From: Deroplatys truncata
Taxonomy: Eukaryota > Arthropoda > Insecta > Mantodea > Mantidae
Reading direction: 5' to 3'
Length of the DNA: 64,000 nt
Assembly: GCA_030765065.1 (NCBI GenBank)
Contig: CM060989.1
Location: forward strand, 38,183,501 to 38,247,500
Positions 21,870 to 33,908 of this stretch are shown piece by piece. How positions within the stretch are numbered: the stretch's first letter is position 1; each line of letters starts with the position of its first letter. Position numbers and translations under genes: made by a program. The notes below the pieces were generated by a model. That model made no database searches. It saw nothing but the letters and a program-made list of their open reading frames with translations, and was not told the DNA's origin.

Positions 21870-22140
21870 ACTCCCTCCTCTTTGAGGACTTACAATTCAA
21901 TGCCTTGGGTCAGTAGCCTGTCGAGGAGCAAGAAAACTCTGGATCATAGCATATCCAGAATGGGTGATCAGCCAAATGCCTGGTATGGCGGTGAAGAAGA
22001 AGGAAATGAAACGTATACTGATAGAAAATTCACGGATCAAATTATCCAACCCAGTATTTGGCTAGCTACAGAGAAAAAACCGTCGGTTCTATTTCGACCT
22101 GGGGTTTGAACCCGTGTCGCTATGTGATGATCAGACAGGG
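21870..22140 (-). repeat. tRNA-derived SINE, copy 2 (same family as 1-301)
   Basis: Shares GAGGACTTACA, CCTGTCGAGGAGCA and GGGTGATCAGCC with the SINE at 1-301. The head on the minus strand has B-box GGGTTTGAACCC-like sequence at about 22105-22116 and a degraded A box. It ends near 22140. Confidence 0.7.
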
Positions 22141-23099
22141 GGATTTTAGTAAGTAAACAGAGCAATCGTATCACCGCACGGAGTAGAGGTGACGTCAGGT
22201 ACTGTGACGTACAATCCCCTTCTCTTCACAACAGCCGGTTTCGTTGTGGTTGTTGTATTTATTTGCTGCATACAAATCAGTGGAGAACTATGGTAATATG
22301 CGTAAAATAAAGAATAATCAAATCATCATCAAAATTAGCATGTCAGTGGTGGAATTTGGCAGGGAAAACTTTAGCACAAATGATAAAATCATCAGATGTA
22401 ACGTATGTAACATAGAGCTCACAGGTTGTTTCCAACCTCATGTTAACATCGTAACTCAATGCATCACAAGGAATATGTGGCGTTATTAGAAAGAAACAAT
22501 GAGGGAAGTGGACTTTTAACCTCCTTAACCCCAAACTACGGATCGCAAGTTTTGGAGTATCTGTGTCATACGCTATTAAGATCGGATATTTCGTTTAAAA
22601 AAAGATACAGCTTTGAAAGTACCTGTTTCGTAGCTTTCATAAACAAATATACTAACAGAAAAATGACTGCTAGTACTATACATGCAGAGAGAGAAATAAT
22701 TTCACTAGCAGTGTTTTAAGATATTTCATATATTTAGAATCATTTTAGTATTGCAGCTACAATAAAATATGTATTTGCAAGCATACACACTAAAAATACT
22801 AGAAGCTCTATAGAGCAGGTTTCAGAGATACTGAAGGGTATAAACCTGAACTCCAAACAAAGGGTGACAAAGAAACTTTAAAAGTATTCTAGAGAAGAAT
22901 TCAGGATGTTCAGAAATGTGTAAAACGAGGGATGCGTTACTGAGGCTGGGAATATCAAACAAGTAGTCTGATATTTTGTTTTTTATTTGCTCCTACTACG
23001 TCGGATGATATGGAATGTAGTTTTTCAAAATATAACAACTGTCTAGGTTGTAATCGCATGCGATTTATGTTCCATTTCGAAAATTCATTCTTTTCATTG
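22141..23099. other. No feature recognised
   Basis: Mixed sequence. Short frames at 22244-22489 and 22459-22719 have no recognisable product. Confidence 0.4.
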
Positions 23100-23101
23100 T
23101 A

Positions 23102-24426
23102 CAGGGTGATTTATGAAGAACTGGCACTTTCTTTCTTTAATTACTCTGTTCGTAATTCACTGAGTGCTCCAATTTAAGCACTAAATTAAGCAGAATATTC
23201 TGGAGTTTCGATTGCCTGTCACTAGCGCAGATGTTCATGCTTTTTTCGTAATTGTTATTCGCAACTGTTTTTGAGATTTTGTTCTAGTCAACGTGAAAAT
23301 GGAGTACACATTAAATGAACGACTCCTCCTTGTAAAGCAATGCTGGATTAAGAATTCAATTACAGCTACGACATACCAGAGAGAATTTAGGGTTTGGAAT
23401 CCTCCCCAAAGAAACACAACACTGGGACTGGTAAACGAAGTGGAAACAACTGGATTTCTGATGAGTGAAAAAGACAAAACTCGTTCATCTAGGCTTCCCA
23501 CGGTTTTTATTGACGTAAGAGCATGACTGGATCAATCGCTCAAAATATCATTAAGACGTTTGTCGCAGGAGACAGGGTAGAGCTATTCAGAGCTGTGAAA
23601 AGTGCAGGCCTAAAGCCGTATAGGATTACGGTTGTCCATCAGCTACAGGAAGCAGATAAGGATAGACAACTGAATAATTGTCGGTTTCAGGCGTTCATTG
23701 TGCAAAATCCTGCCATATTGTCCACCACATGGTTCACAGATGAAGCATGGTTCCATTTATCTGGCTATGTGAATTCAAATAACTCACGCTATTGGGCCAG
23801 CGAAAATCCACATGTTATTCATGAAGCACTATGCACCCGGTTAAAATCGGAGTTTGGTGCGCAATATCCGCACAGAGAATAGTGGGACCAATTTTGTTTT
23901 TAAACAATGTGAACACTACAGAGTACCGACGGATTTTCATGGAGTTTGCTGAGCAACTAGACGATGTAGAGCTGAGTCAAGAACATTTTCAGCAGGACGG
24001 CGCTACATGCCATACATCAAATGAATTCATGGCACTAATTGCAAGTTTCTTTGACGATCGGATAATTTCCAAGAACCTGTGGCCACCGAGATCTCCGGAT
24101 TTGACATCGCCGGACTTCTTTCTATGGGGTTACTTAAAAGACAGGATTAATGCCACACGTCCCCAGACATTGGACGATCTGAAGCACAACGTTACTCAGG
24201 AGATTCAAGCTATTGACAACAGACTCTTCCAACGAGTGGCCACTAACATGGAACGACGTGTTGAGCTGTGGCTTATGCACGATGGAGGACATTTGAAACG
24301 TTTTCGATAGAGGTAAATAATCTCCCAAAATTCCTCTACATTTCAGGTATAATAAATTATCGCTAGCATAACTCAGTCTGAAACAATTAATGGAATAAAT
24401 GTATCAGTTCTTCATAAATCACCCTG
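23102..24426 (+). mobile_element. Tc1/mariner-superfamily element with long DDD spacing
   Basis: TA at 23100-23101 and 24427-24428. Perfect 22-bp inverted ends start CAGGGTGATTTATGAAGAAC. Length is 1325 bp. The transposase lies on the plus strand in three frames. The terminal repeats are unlike those of the DD34D mariners here. Confidence 0.93.
23293..24310 (+). pseudogene. Mariner-like DDD transposase, frameshifted
   Basis: Three successive plus-strand segments in different frames form one transposase: 23293-23526 (N-terminal, starts MEYTLNERLLLV), 23523-23882 and 23831-24310. FTDEAWFHLSGYV holds the first catalytic Asp and FQQDGATCHTS the second. WPPRSPDLTSPDFFLWG holds the third, about 38 residues after the second, longer than the 34 of classical mariners. 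The second-to-third frame change is near 23840. The start ATG at 23293 gives a usual-length product once the frames are combined. At least two frameshifts make it inactive. The catalytic residues are all still encoded. Confidence 0.9.
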
Positions 24427-24429
24427 TAA

Positions 24430-24796
24430 AACTCAGGATGGAACAGAAAAGCCAATGTAACCCAAATTTCTTTACATTAATACCTTAATTGAATAATGAG
24501 GTAACTTTATTGCACGCTTCTAATAGCTATACATACACTATTTTCTTCCGATACTCCGTAATCCTGATTACTTGCTTTCGAAGCAGGGTGTAGTGCCTTC
24601 AACTGTTCATATTTGTTTACAGAGAGCACTGCACGGTCGCAGTCGCCTCCACTTTCCCTCGCCACCAAACTTCGGTACGTTCCTAACTTGATAGTTTACT
24701 TACTAAAATCCCTCTGCCTGGTGATAACCCTGAAATTATATGCTCTTTGCATGACCACACCAAGGAAAACAAATAGCATCTACCAGTTAAAAAGAG
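24430..24796. other. No feature recognised
   Basis: Short spacer between the DDD element and family C copy 2, without a gene. Confidence 0.4.
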
Positions 24797-24798
24797 TT

Positions 24799-25752
24799 TG
24801 AAGTAGGAGTTGAATGCCTCACTGTTGGAAAGCCAATTTGAAGGAGTAGTTGTATTGTAGTTCAACTGTTGGGGAGCCAAACTTGATGAAGTAACTGCCC
24901 ACGTATGGTACAAAGTTTCCGGGGCCTTCGCCCCAAGTTCACGTTTCCGGTGGCCTTCGCCCCAACGTTTAGGAATCAACTTTGTATTTTAATGTTTCTT
25001 TAAATATTATATATATTTACTTTACCTCAGCTGCGTCAGTATTAATTTGCAGAAACATGTATCTCTTAGCAGGGGGTGATACGGCTAAAGAATGTAGGCT
25101 TACAAAAATTATAATTTTCACTTCAATCCTTTTATTAATCCTTCACGTGATTAAATAACACTTCACTGATGTAGAGGGCTGTGAGATTATTTATTAGTTA
25201 CATGCACTTTTTAACACGTAAACTTTATAATATTCTCGCCGTAATGAATTTTATATGTCCCACACTGAATACATACCGAGCGGACTGCTCAGGAACGTTG
25301 CCTTCTAGCATCTGGCTTCTACCGCTTAAATTTGTAAATTTCTCTGTTTCAAGTCTCTGATTGGCTAATCCTACTCCAATAGAATACATTTATTTAACGT
25401 AAGATCTTTCTAGTTCTTGATTGGCTATTTATAAATTGTTTTAAATATTACATTATTGTTCCAAGAATCACTAGTAGCATTATTAAACTTTCTAATTTAT
25501 TTTTGTCTGAAGGTTACCTCATTGTTAGCAACTTTCAGCTTCTATTATCACAGCTCCTACATTATTAAATTACGTAATACATTCACATAACATTATTATA
25601 CATGTGCACATTAATATAAACATAATACAATGACTGTTACATACATTTTGTATATTATATTATACACATGTTGCTTTAAGGCGGGTTGTTATTTTGTTTA
25701 TATTATATAATTAGACCGAAATCATTTAAGTGTTAAAAAACTGCCTCAAGTT
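24799..25752 (+). mobile_element. Family C element, copy 2
   Basis: Begins GAAGTAGGAGTTGAATGCC and ends ACTGCCTCA at about 25746. The doubled GGCCTTCGCCCCAA segment, the internal GGCTGTGAGA and its inverted partner TCACAGCTCC are all present. AGTTT lies at both edges (about 24796-24800 and after 25746) and is a candidate target duplication. Confidence 0.7.
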
Positions 25753-25754
25753 TA

Positions 25755-26185
25755 AGTATATGAAAATCAAAGCAACAACAAGGAATACCTTGGATATGAT
25801 TAACGCTAAAAATATTTTATTTGACATAAATTGTATGCTTTAAAGAGATCTACATTTTATACAGGAAGGTTTTGTATATGTCTAACGGTTTATCAATTAT
25901 ACAAGAGACACTCAGAATGAAGAAGACTTCACTGGCTATTCCCAGAAAATTTAAGATCAAATTTTTATTTGTAATTTGGATATCATAAACATACCTGTGG
26001 TATTTTAATCTAAATCTTTATGGATTTTTTAGAAAATAAAAATAACGCAAAATAACGGATAGATTGGGGTGGAAGATTTTCTTGAAAATCTTCATGTCTT
26101 AACCTTGAAAGACACTGAATTTAAATGCAATGGTTGGTATTTAACCGGCTTTTCTTTTTGAATTATGCTATTCATACACATTAGA
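25755..26185 (+). repeat. Family B repeat, partial
   Basis: B landmarks in plus orientation: TTATTTGACATAAATTG, CCCAGAAAATTTAAGATC, TTTTCTTGAAAATCTTC and TTTGAATTATGCTATTCA. Both ends are lost; the left end abuts family C. Confidence 0.65.
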
Positions 26186-26284
26186 GATCTACACGGGTCG
26201 AAATTTTAATGCCTGGGCCGGCCCGATTATCTAATTTTATTTTAAATAAAACTACTTTTTAGTTGTTATTACTGTTAATGTCAT

Positions 26285-26600
26285 TGCTCCACAAAGCGCT
26301 ACTGCCTGTGGTACAAAGAGATTCGGGTTCAATTTCCGGTACCGGCAAGGGAAAATTTACCCTTGATGGGAGATGATAAAGGATGCACTCAGGTCCTTGG
26401 GGCCAATTGAGGGTGCACTTTACAGAAATAGTGGCGCTGAGGTCCCGTAATCCTCATGTAGTAAGCGGCATGTTGACGGCATACTGTCTTATTGACCACA
26501 TGTCGCCCCTATAAACTGCACTTCGTCCAGGAAGTCCTGGCTGTTGGTGGACTGGGAGAGGCGGAGTTTGCAGCTGCCGTATTGTTGTAACTTATTCGCA
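26285..26600 (+). repeat. tRNA-derived SINE
   Basis: The head carries a B box (GGGTTCAATTTCCGG) preceded by a degraded A box (GCTACTGCCTGTGG). The body with GGTGCACTCAG and CCTTGGGGCCAATTGAGG matches the SINE at 53598-53920, so this is a diverged member of that family. Confidence 0.7.
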
Positions 26601-26772
26601 ATTGGTCAAAGCGAACATTTATTTGTTATTATTAGTATTAATACTGTTATGGATGTGTGCATGCTGCGATAATTGTGCTATTTTAGACATCTCAACATCG
26701 CGAACCAAAACAATGTGTTAAGCTAACATTTATCGACCTTATTTTTCTTTTACATGAAAAAGCTTTCGTTAT

Positions 26773-27640
26773 TTTTACTTTCTGTACTACATAAAGTGAG
26801 TAGGGAAGTATTGTATTCCACTCAAAAATTTTACATCGATATTTCACATAAATACATGTTTTGAGGCCCCTGAATTAAAAAAATTATTTTTACAAAACGC
26901 CCGTGTGTGTGTGAACAGCATAACTCAAAAACCAAAAGTCGGATAAATACCACACTTGGTATTTAGTTCAGTACCTTCAAAAGATATGGCACGTAGATTT
27001 TCAAGAAAATTCACCTACCCTAGACTACCCTTTACATGGAAGATTTTTCGAAACTTTTTATTTTAAAGAACATGTCTTTAACAATTTTGATTAAAATACC
27101 ATATATTAAAGATATTTACATTACAAATAAACTGTATATCTTCGGTTTTCTGGGAATATCCTGTGAAGTCATCTTCATCCTGAAGAAATTTTGTATAATC
27201 ATGTATAACAGGTAAAAGTAAGTGATAGACGAAAACGTACTACATAAGAAATGTAGATCTTTCTTAAACACACACTTTGTTTCCAATAAAATTTTAGTGG
27301 CATCAGCCACTTCCGAGATATCCGTTATTAATGCTTCGAATTGTTCAATACTTGGCCGTTCTTTAAAGTCATGTCGATTTTCAATTGTTACTCGCGATGT
27401 CATGGAAACAGTATGGAATTTTAAGGCCAGTGTATAGCATCCAGTTCTTAAACATTTGACTATCGCTGTTCCCTTTGTGTGTATAATGAAATGTGTAATG
27501 CAGCTATTTCTGCAAAGTTTTATCTCGTTTAAAAGAAATTAGGTCGGAAAATAAACGTTCGCAAGAATTATTCGTATACCAACTAATAAACGATAGAGGA
27601 TAGAGAAAGTCATGTCAATGTAACACATAAGATTCTTCCG
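26773..27640 (-). repeat. Family B repeat, near full length
   Basis: Opens TTTTTACTTTCTGTACTAC and closes GTCATGTCAATGTAACACAT. It carries the B-specific blocks TTCCGAGATATCCGTTATT, TCGATTTTCAATTGTTACTCGCG and CCAACTAATAAACGATAG. This is one of the more complete B copies in the window. Confidence 0.8.
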
Positions 27641-27689
27641 CTAGCCTCGAGGACTTGGCCCAGTCCGTGCAGACCTTCTAACTCACACG

Positions 27690-27835
27690 CGCCGGACCTT
27701 TCTAAAGATGCTCCTTTTTTTGATTCAGGGAGCCTCAAAACGTGTATTTCGGTTCAATCTGTATATTTAAGTTTTTGTGGAATGCAATACCATCTCTGTC
27801 TACTATAGATAAGCAGTAGAAAATGTAAAGATGAA
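27690..27835 (+). repeat. Family B terminal fragment
   Basis: GATTCAGGGAGCCTCAAAACGTG and the terminal GGAATGCAATACCATC are B/A end sequence. It is oriented opposite to the adjacent copy. Confidence 0.6.
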
Positions 27836-28539
27836 AGAAATTGAGTACAATGACATGTGAGCAACCAAGCGTTGGAAACACCTGTTTGTATCCTCTCTGT
27901 AGAGCTGATCAAGACCAAATCACTGAAGCGAGGTGATTGACAGGCAAGCCGAGTTTAATGTGACGTCATACAGTGCGCACCACAGGAGACGTCACGACGT
28001 ACTGATAGATTATTCCCACTGGCGTTTACTCCCTTTGTGGAAGCGTAGCAGGTGGAGCCCGCATTGCGTCAGGTATGTGACCAGCACCCACAAAGGATAT
28101 GTCTATCGATACTGCTTGTGGATACGTAATTACACAGCATCTCAATGAAGACGTATACGGGGTGAGCATACACAGTTATGCCCTTGCCTTCGTTTTCCTT
28201 TCGCTGAGTCTAAAATTAATTCCATTTAATAACTTCTCGGGCCGCCTTTATTCCTCCTGCGCGTGTTTTCCTTTGGAGCATTCGTATATTGCTCTTGTAG
28301 CATGTTTGCATATATCCGAGATGAAAGAGAAATGGTATATAATTCCTTAATTAAAGCACATATATTATATGGTATTGAAATATGTGAAATGGATGGGAAA
28401 TTGTGGACTTAGTACACAGCATGTTTTACAAGAAAGTTTGGTTTTGCCAATAGTAACAGCTAATGAAGTTGCTCAAACTGTGTACCATTTTCTCCCCTTC
28501 CGCAACTTGAACTACGTACATAGTGCCAGAGTGGAATAT
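27836..28539. other. Unique sequence with TATA-like words
   Basis: No gene is recognised. TATATAA near 28337 and ATATTTAAGA near 28533 precede the GC-richer stretch that may be a 5' UTR exon. Confidence 0.3.
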
Positions 28540-28732
28540 TTAAGACGGCCCGGGTTGGGCGTCGGATCATACCATTGGCGAATAAAGTCGCCAATAGTGA
28601 GGCGGCGCCGGCAGCAGCAGTACAACGGAGATGAGAACTATTCACCTTCTCCTAGCTTGGATAACTTGGCACGAGAGAGGAGACGAGGAGACTCTGACAG
28701 GCACGCCTACCGGTAGCACGAAAATACAAAAT
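28540..28732 (+). other. Candidate 5' UTR exon (donor at 28733)
   Basis: A GC-richer, purine-rich stretch without repeat matches follows a TATA-like ATATTTAAGA (about 28533) and ends AAAAT followed by GTGAGT, a near-consensus splice donor. No long frame reaches the donor (the frame from 28369 stops at 28716), so it would be non-coding. The next good acceptor I recognise on this strand is at 50640, which would imply a 22 kb intron. The link is inference only. Confidence 0.22.
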
Positions 28733-28734
28733 GT

Positions 28735-29516
28735 GAGTCAAGGTGTACTTCTTTTCGGACTATTCAAAATTTCTAATCAACAACTTTGTGAGTAACCTTC
28801 CAAATTTAATTAACTTAGAGTACCAAGGAAGAAAACAGACAAGGAAAGATGGCTGTAATGTTCTCTTATATGAAATAAATAAATTTTGTTACTTTGGGGA
28901 AAAGGAAGATTCAAACGCTGCCTGCACATTGATACACTATAATGTTAAATACTTTCAAAATTGTAACGGAGTCAATGTGTATTACGTAATAATTACGGGA
29001 AGGTAAAATGTTTCTTTGGCTTGTTAAATATCTACCATTTTTTCCGAATGAATAGATAAAGTCGTGTTAATAATATGTCAAGTACTGTGTTACGCGAGAA
29101 GCTAGTCAGAATTGCCAAGTGTTGTGACTCTCTTCCGCAAATTTAAATAAAAACATTATCAGTGTGAAATGAATAGTCGCTGGTAGGGTTAAGCAAGAAA
29201 GATTAAGATGTTCGTTTGTTTATTTGATTTGATTTTACACTGCAACGTGTGACACAGCAAGGCAGGTTATTTGGGCTGCATTTTATGATTAATGTGAACC
29301 ACTCTGCCGAATAAGGAAGAAGAGATGACGATAGGTAATACGTATTATACGCGGAGAGATAGGTCAGATTCTGTAGTTTACTATGATCTTGTCTAGGAGC
29401 AGCTTCAAGTATCGTCTCACAGCTGTGTGATAAGAGATGAGGATAAATTAGTTAACCTCCTCAGCTAATGCAGTGATCTTCATTGATGATTTATCATTGC
29501 ATTAAGCAACTACATA
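28735..29516. other. No feature recognised
   Basis: AT-rich, intron-like DNA without repeat matches. Confidence 0.4.
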
Positions 29517-29518
29517 TA

Positions 29519-30743
29519 CGAGGGTCACTGGATAAATATTGGGGAAACAATTAATAAATGCTCATAGAAAGTTTTGTTTATCCCATTTTCTCGAAGTATT
29601 CTCCTGTACACAGCGCTCCATTATCTGAAATCATTTCTGCATGCTTCACGCCACTCTGTTTTCGGCACGCAGATAACTTTTCTCCGCACGCTGCAACTGC
29701 TTCTTCACGGCTAGAAAATCGATAACCTGGAAGTCAATTCTTCATTATACAGGAAGAGATCGCATGGTGCCAGGTCAGGAGTCAATAGTATTGCTTCAGT
29801 TCCTTCCAGAAACTCCATTGTTACATTATCGGTGTGAGCTGATGCATTTTCATGATGCAACAAAATTCCCCTTAGTACTGTCTTTGAATGCTTTTCTTGG
29901 ATGTTCTGAAACACTTTCGGAAGGCAAACTTTTGTGTACAATTTTGCATAACAGTTGTTTTTATTTTCGAGTGCAACGGTTGTCATGTGCGCTTGTGGAG
30001 AAGAAAGAAACAACCATTTTCTTTCCCCGATGTTTGGTCATGTGGGGACGCCTAAATGCAGGACTGGCATTTGGTTTCCGGGTCAAACTGATATATGCAT
30101 GTTTTGTCATCCTAACAATATCTGAAACACGGTGAGACTTTCCACAATTAAATCTTTACATCATTTCTTGGCACCATTTCGCCCTGTGAAGCTTTTATGT
30201 TTCAGACCAAGTACCAGGAACCCATCTTGAAGAAATGTTTTTACACGAAGGTGCTCATAAATGATAGTTGAAACACTCGGCCGAAGTGCCAGCTCAAAGT
30301 CCTTGTAGGATCGTCCCTAATTATTGTTCCCACAGTGGTGATGTTTTTCTCAGTCACTACTTTTATCCTGCCACTATTCTCTCCATATTTAAGATATTGC
30401 TGCCCCCTCTTGAATTCTCCAAACCAGCGGAAAATAGTAACACGTGAAGCAGAATAATCCCCAAAAGTCCCCCTCAAACGTTTAAGTCGTCACATTTCAT
30501 TTAAGCCACATTTGAAATCGTGAAAAATCATCGCACGAAAATGCTCTCTCTGAAACTCCATTGCGCTTGCAAGAAAGTTCACACTTTCCAGGCTTAAAAC
30601 ATAAAATGAGGGAAAATGGATGATGTAATAGAGCTCAGCTTGTTACCAATGCAATACCAATGAGTCAGTTATTTCACCCAAGAACAACCCTTTACCTAGG
30701 GGAGGCGATATTCCGTGTCTAATTACTTATCTAGTGACTCTGG
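29519..30743 (-). mobile_element. mariner element 3 (diverged)
   Basis: TA at 29517-29518 and 30744-30745. The left end is CGAGGGTCACTGGATAA; the right end read in reverse is CCAGAGTCACTAGATAA. Length is 1225 bp. Terminal repeats and transposase differ from the 10544/49294 pair, so this is a separate mariner lineage. Confidence 0.88.
29700..30561 (-). pseudogene. mariner transposase, decayed (copy 3)
   Basis: The N-terminus starts at the minus-strand ATG at 30559-30561 (MEFQREHFRAMIF). A helix-turn-helix region follows in a 78-codon open part (30241-30477, with VTIFRWFGEFKRG). The C-terminal open part (29711-30013) has LLHHENASAHT, where the usual catalytic Asp reads Glu, then TPDLAPCDLFLY with the third Asp. 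Several residues between the two motifs are missing and stops or frameshifts separate the parts. No activity is expected. Confidence 0.85.
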
Positions 30744-30745
30744 TA

Positions 30746-33148
30746 TCATATAAGCAACTAATTATCTCAACCCCCCATTATCCTCATAGTAAGGCAAACG
30801 CATGCCTCAGAATTTCAAAACAGTTCACATCCCAGCCATGAAGGCGGTCGTTACCGTAGTACTACAGTTCGATTTGAACGCCGTGCTTTCTAGGCAACTT
30901 CTCCGTCACACGCGTTATGTCCTACTTAGAGCTTACATTTGCTTCAGAAAATTAACTCAAAACAATGACGTCATGGCGCAAATTTAAATGAACACGTAAT
31001 ATATCTTTGTGGTATAATATCACGTTCCAGGAATCGTATTCGCTGTAGCGTAAAGTTTCCTTGTACAAAGAGGAAAGATATAAATAGAACTAATACGTTA
31101 GGTAGATGCAATTTTTTATTTTCACTGCTCTATGGGCTGTCATTGAGATTGAGTTAGTCATACCACAGAGCTTTCGTTTCGGTGCGTGGCCGTATTACAG
31201 GGAATTCCTTGCCCTACACTGCGCTGTTTGTAACCGGTTTTCTTCTCCCAACACTTGCCTACTCTCCGTGTGCCGGCTAATCAATCTATTCAAATTCTGT
31301 GCTATACAGACGTTGATACGTTGTGAGACAACGTGTTTCAGTGTAATTGTGTGTTACAGCTATAATAATGCAAAAATGAGGTGTACAATTCTTTTACGGA
31401 GAAGCATGGATTTATTTACACGGTTATGAAGGATTAATAAATGTTAGAGCAATTTTTTTAAAAGATGTGAGAGATGTGTGGCGGCAGAATGACATAATTT
31501 CCAACATCTTCTATGATGAAGGTAATGTGGTTATTGTAGTTATAATCTACATGAGAATTCAACGCGCTTGCTTTAAGGGGTTGTGATAATCCGACTCTGC
31601 CGGCAAACAACTTGCTTCCCAGTGTCAAGAAAATTCCCGTTAGTCCGGCCACGTGTCAAAATGAAGGTTCTATATAATGCTTGTATTGAACAAGATGAGA
31701 TATTTTCAGATCATCTCATGTTTGGGAACATCGTAAAGGACTTGTCACTCCCTTAATGAATTTTTACCGTGATGTATGTTGATGAGTCGTTTATAAGCCA
31801 CACCCCAAGAACTTTATACTAGACTCCACATCCAAACCAAGAGGAGCTTGGTTAAATTTCAGAATAATCTTTGGCCAAAGTTAAGTTGTTTCTGTAGCTG
31901 TTGCTTAAACATAACGCCACATGAAGGACATTACTTACCAAGACTCAAAACTTCAAACTGATGTTCTTGAGGAGAAAATACATCATATTGTGGCGTCTTT
32001 GGACTAGGAATGAACCCAAGGAATCGTAGTGACGCAACACTCTCATAAATGTTGGAATCGAAGTACGTGGTGGATGTAGATTAACAGAACGCTGACGCCT
32101 CACAGCGTAAAATATCTAAGCTGACCGAATTGAGGTGATGGGGAGAATCCACCTCAAAGCCCGATACGGAACATCTCTGCGCTGGTCGAACTCGCGACGA
32201 GTCTTTTTGTAATTTGTGTATAAGAAACAACTTTACCACTAGATACGTAATAATCTGAGGTACTTAGAGACTGGAACGTAGGCTTTTAGGATAGAATAAA
32301 AGGGTCAAAGGCACGGGCAGGAGCATTACCCGGAGTTTTCTTTACCACCGCAACCCACACATCCCCTTCCCGAGCGCTGCACGCCCCATTGGCTGGCACT
32401 GTAACCTCGAGCTACGTCATCCTATAGCACCGGGGATGTCTACCATATTTAAAGTAGTTTATAAATGCATGCACAACCTCTGTTTCACCCTGTAGTAACT
32501 TTGCTACCTTATTTTAACCTCTTCTTGTTAATATTTTTGCATATATTTTACACCATATGCACGTCTCCATAAAGCACGTATAGAGTTGATGAATTTAATT
32601 AAAATCTCATTTCTGAACCAATAAGTTTGACGTCCTCAAGAGGAAGTTTTAATATTCGTTTTACATAGCGCTTATGATGCCTTGTTTTACCCTCGTCCTT
32701 TAATTAAATGCGCGCTAAGGAACATCACAAGACACGTGTTTCAACGTCGTCCATGTTATTTTCTCTTGCTGCTAGGATATTACTCCGGCAGAGTATTAAT
32801 TAATGCATTCAGAATATGAGAGACACTCTATATTCCTTTCATCCTTATCTATAAGGTCTCTGTTAAATAAATTTGTCTAGATGTGGAGACGTCTACATTA
32901 AAACAAAACAAACCAAAACATGACAATAATTAAAGGGTAGAATAGGAAACATTTGATAACAATATATTGCGATATGAGTTGGAAAGTTAATTTTACGGAC
33001 TCGAAGAAGGTGTGGAAACACGAGACAAAGTTGAGTCTCTTGTATTTCAGAGATTCTGTTATGCACTTCACACACATTTATTGCACACTATATTTAGACT
33101 TTCGTGGTTTTATTATTTTGAATCAATTATTAATAAAAAGGTAATGAA
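30746..33148. other. Long unique stretch, no gene recognised
   Basis: About 2.4 kb without repeats I can match. The open frame at 31106-31429 (107 codons) has no recognisable domain. CCATTGGCTGG (about 32388) upstream of ATATTTAAAG (about 32447) could be a CCAAT/TATA promoter pair, but no coding exon follows that I can see. This is the largest repeat-poor block in the first half and is probably intron or intergenic DNA. Confidence 0.35.
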
Positions 33149-33149
33149 C

Positions 33150-33360
33150 TTAGCAGGATGGCTCAGGGTAAGGTTCTGTGACCCGCATTCGGGAGGTCAT
33201 GGGCGACCTTCCTGAGCCATGGTTTTTTAGGGGTTTTCCCCCGGGTTGCTAGGCAAATCCTGGGAAGGATCATTACATCCCCCGAATTTCCTGTCCTTCC
33301 ATTTCACCTACATTCTCATTCCACTTCACCTTTCATCTGCTTGGTCTATTTCATGGTACT
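33150..33360 (+). repeat. tRNA-derived SINE
   Basis: The degraded head GATGGCTCAGGGTAAGG, with CATTCGGGAGGTCATGGG, resembles the head at 17640. The body with CATTACATCCCCCGAATTTCC and CATCTGCTTGGTCTATTT recurs inverted at 38560-38670. Confidence 0.6.
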
Positions 33361-33435
33361 AACCTAAAAATACTAGATTTATTTCCTTGCAAACGCAACA
33401 ATAGACTGTTTATCAATAATGTGGCATATTAATTT

Positions 33436-33908
33436 TTTGTCATTACCAGACGCACTGTTGCGCTGTATTGTTGCTACCAGACGTAGCATTATTGGGTCTC
33501 CTTGGTTATATTTCGGCTTAACGATCTTTCCTTTTGGTGCGGACCACGCCAAAGGGAGAGATCTGTTTGAAATTGTCTGGTATGACATCAGCGCAGTCTG
33601 GCTTTAGCTAGACACGGTTGGTTTGGGGAAAAGATAATGTCTCTCGAGTGGAAGTGTTCGTTGGAACCAGTCGTGTGTGGCCGGTCTGCGGTCTGTAGCA
33701 TCTCTCTTCATCCTGTTTCCTTTGTTAACTATGTAGAGAAGCCAAACGTTTTTGTGAATAAATCCTAGGTAATGTATGTTATGTAATCTTTTAGTATAAT
33801 AAAAAACCCACACCTTCCCCTTAAAATATACACCAAGGTCCCGGACTTTTTGCTGCCAGCGAGTTCCGCCCCCCCGTCGCCCCCAATGTGCTAATATGGT
33901 TTGTAATA
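33436..33908 (+). repeat. Family L repeat, copy 1 (solo-LTR-like)
   Basis: Starts GTCATTACCAGACGCACTG and is repeated at 55874-56320 with the same order of blocks: GACGTAGCATTATTGGGTCTC, GTCTGGTATGAC, TCATCCTGTTT, GTGAATAAATCC, CCCACACCTTCC, CCAGCGAGTT. GTGAATAAATC could be a polyadenylation signal. There are no gag or pol frames nearby, so these look like solo LTRs or a similar non-coding unit. Confidence 0.65.

Noticed and set aside
28369-28716. 115-residue protein-coding gene
   Set aside because: Arg/Gln-rich at the end and without a recognised domain; it stops before the only good donor nearby.
31106-31429. 107-residue hydrophobic protein
   Set aside because: No signal-peptide-like start, no splice context and no second evidence.
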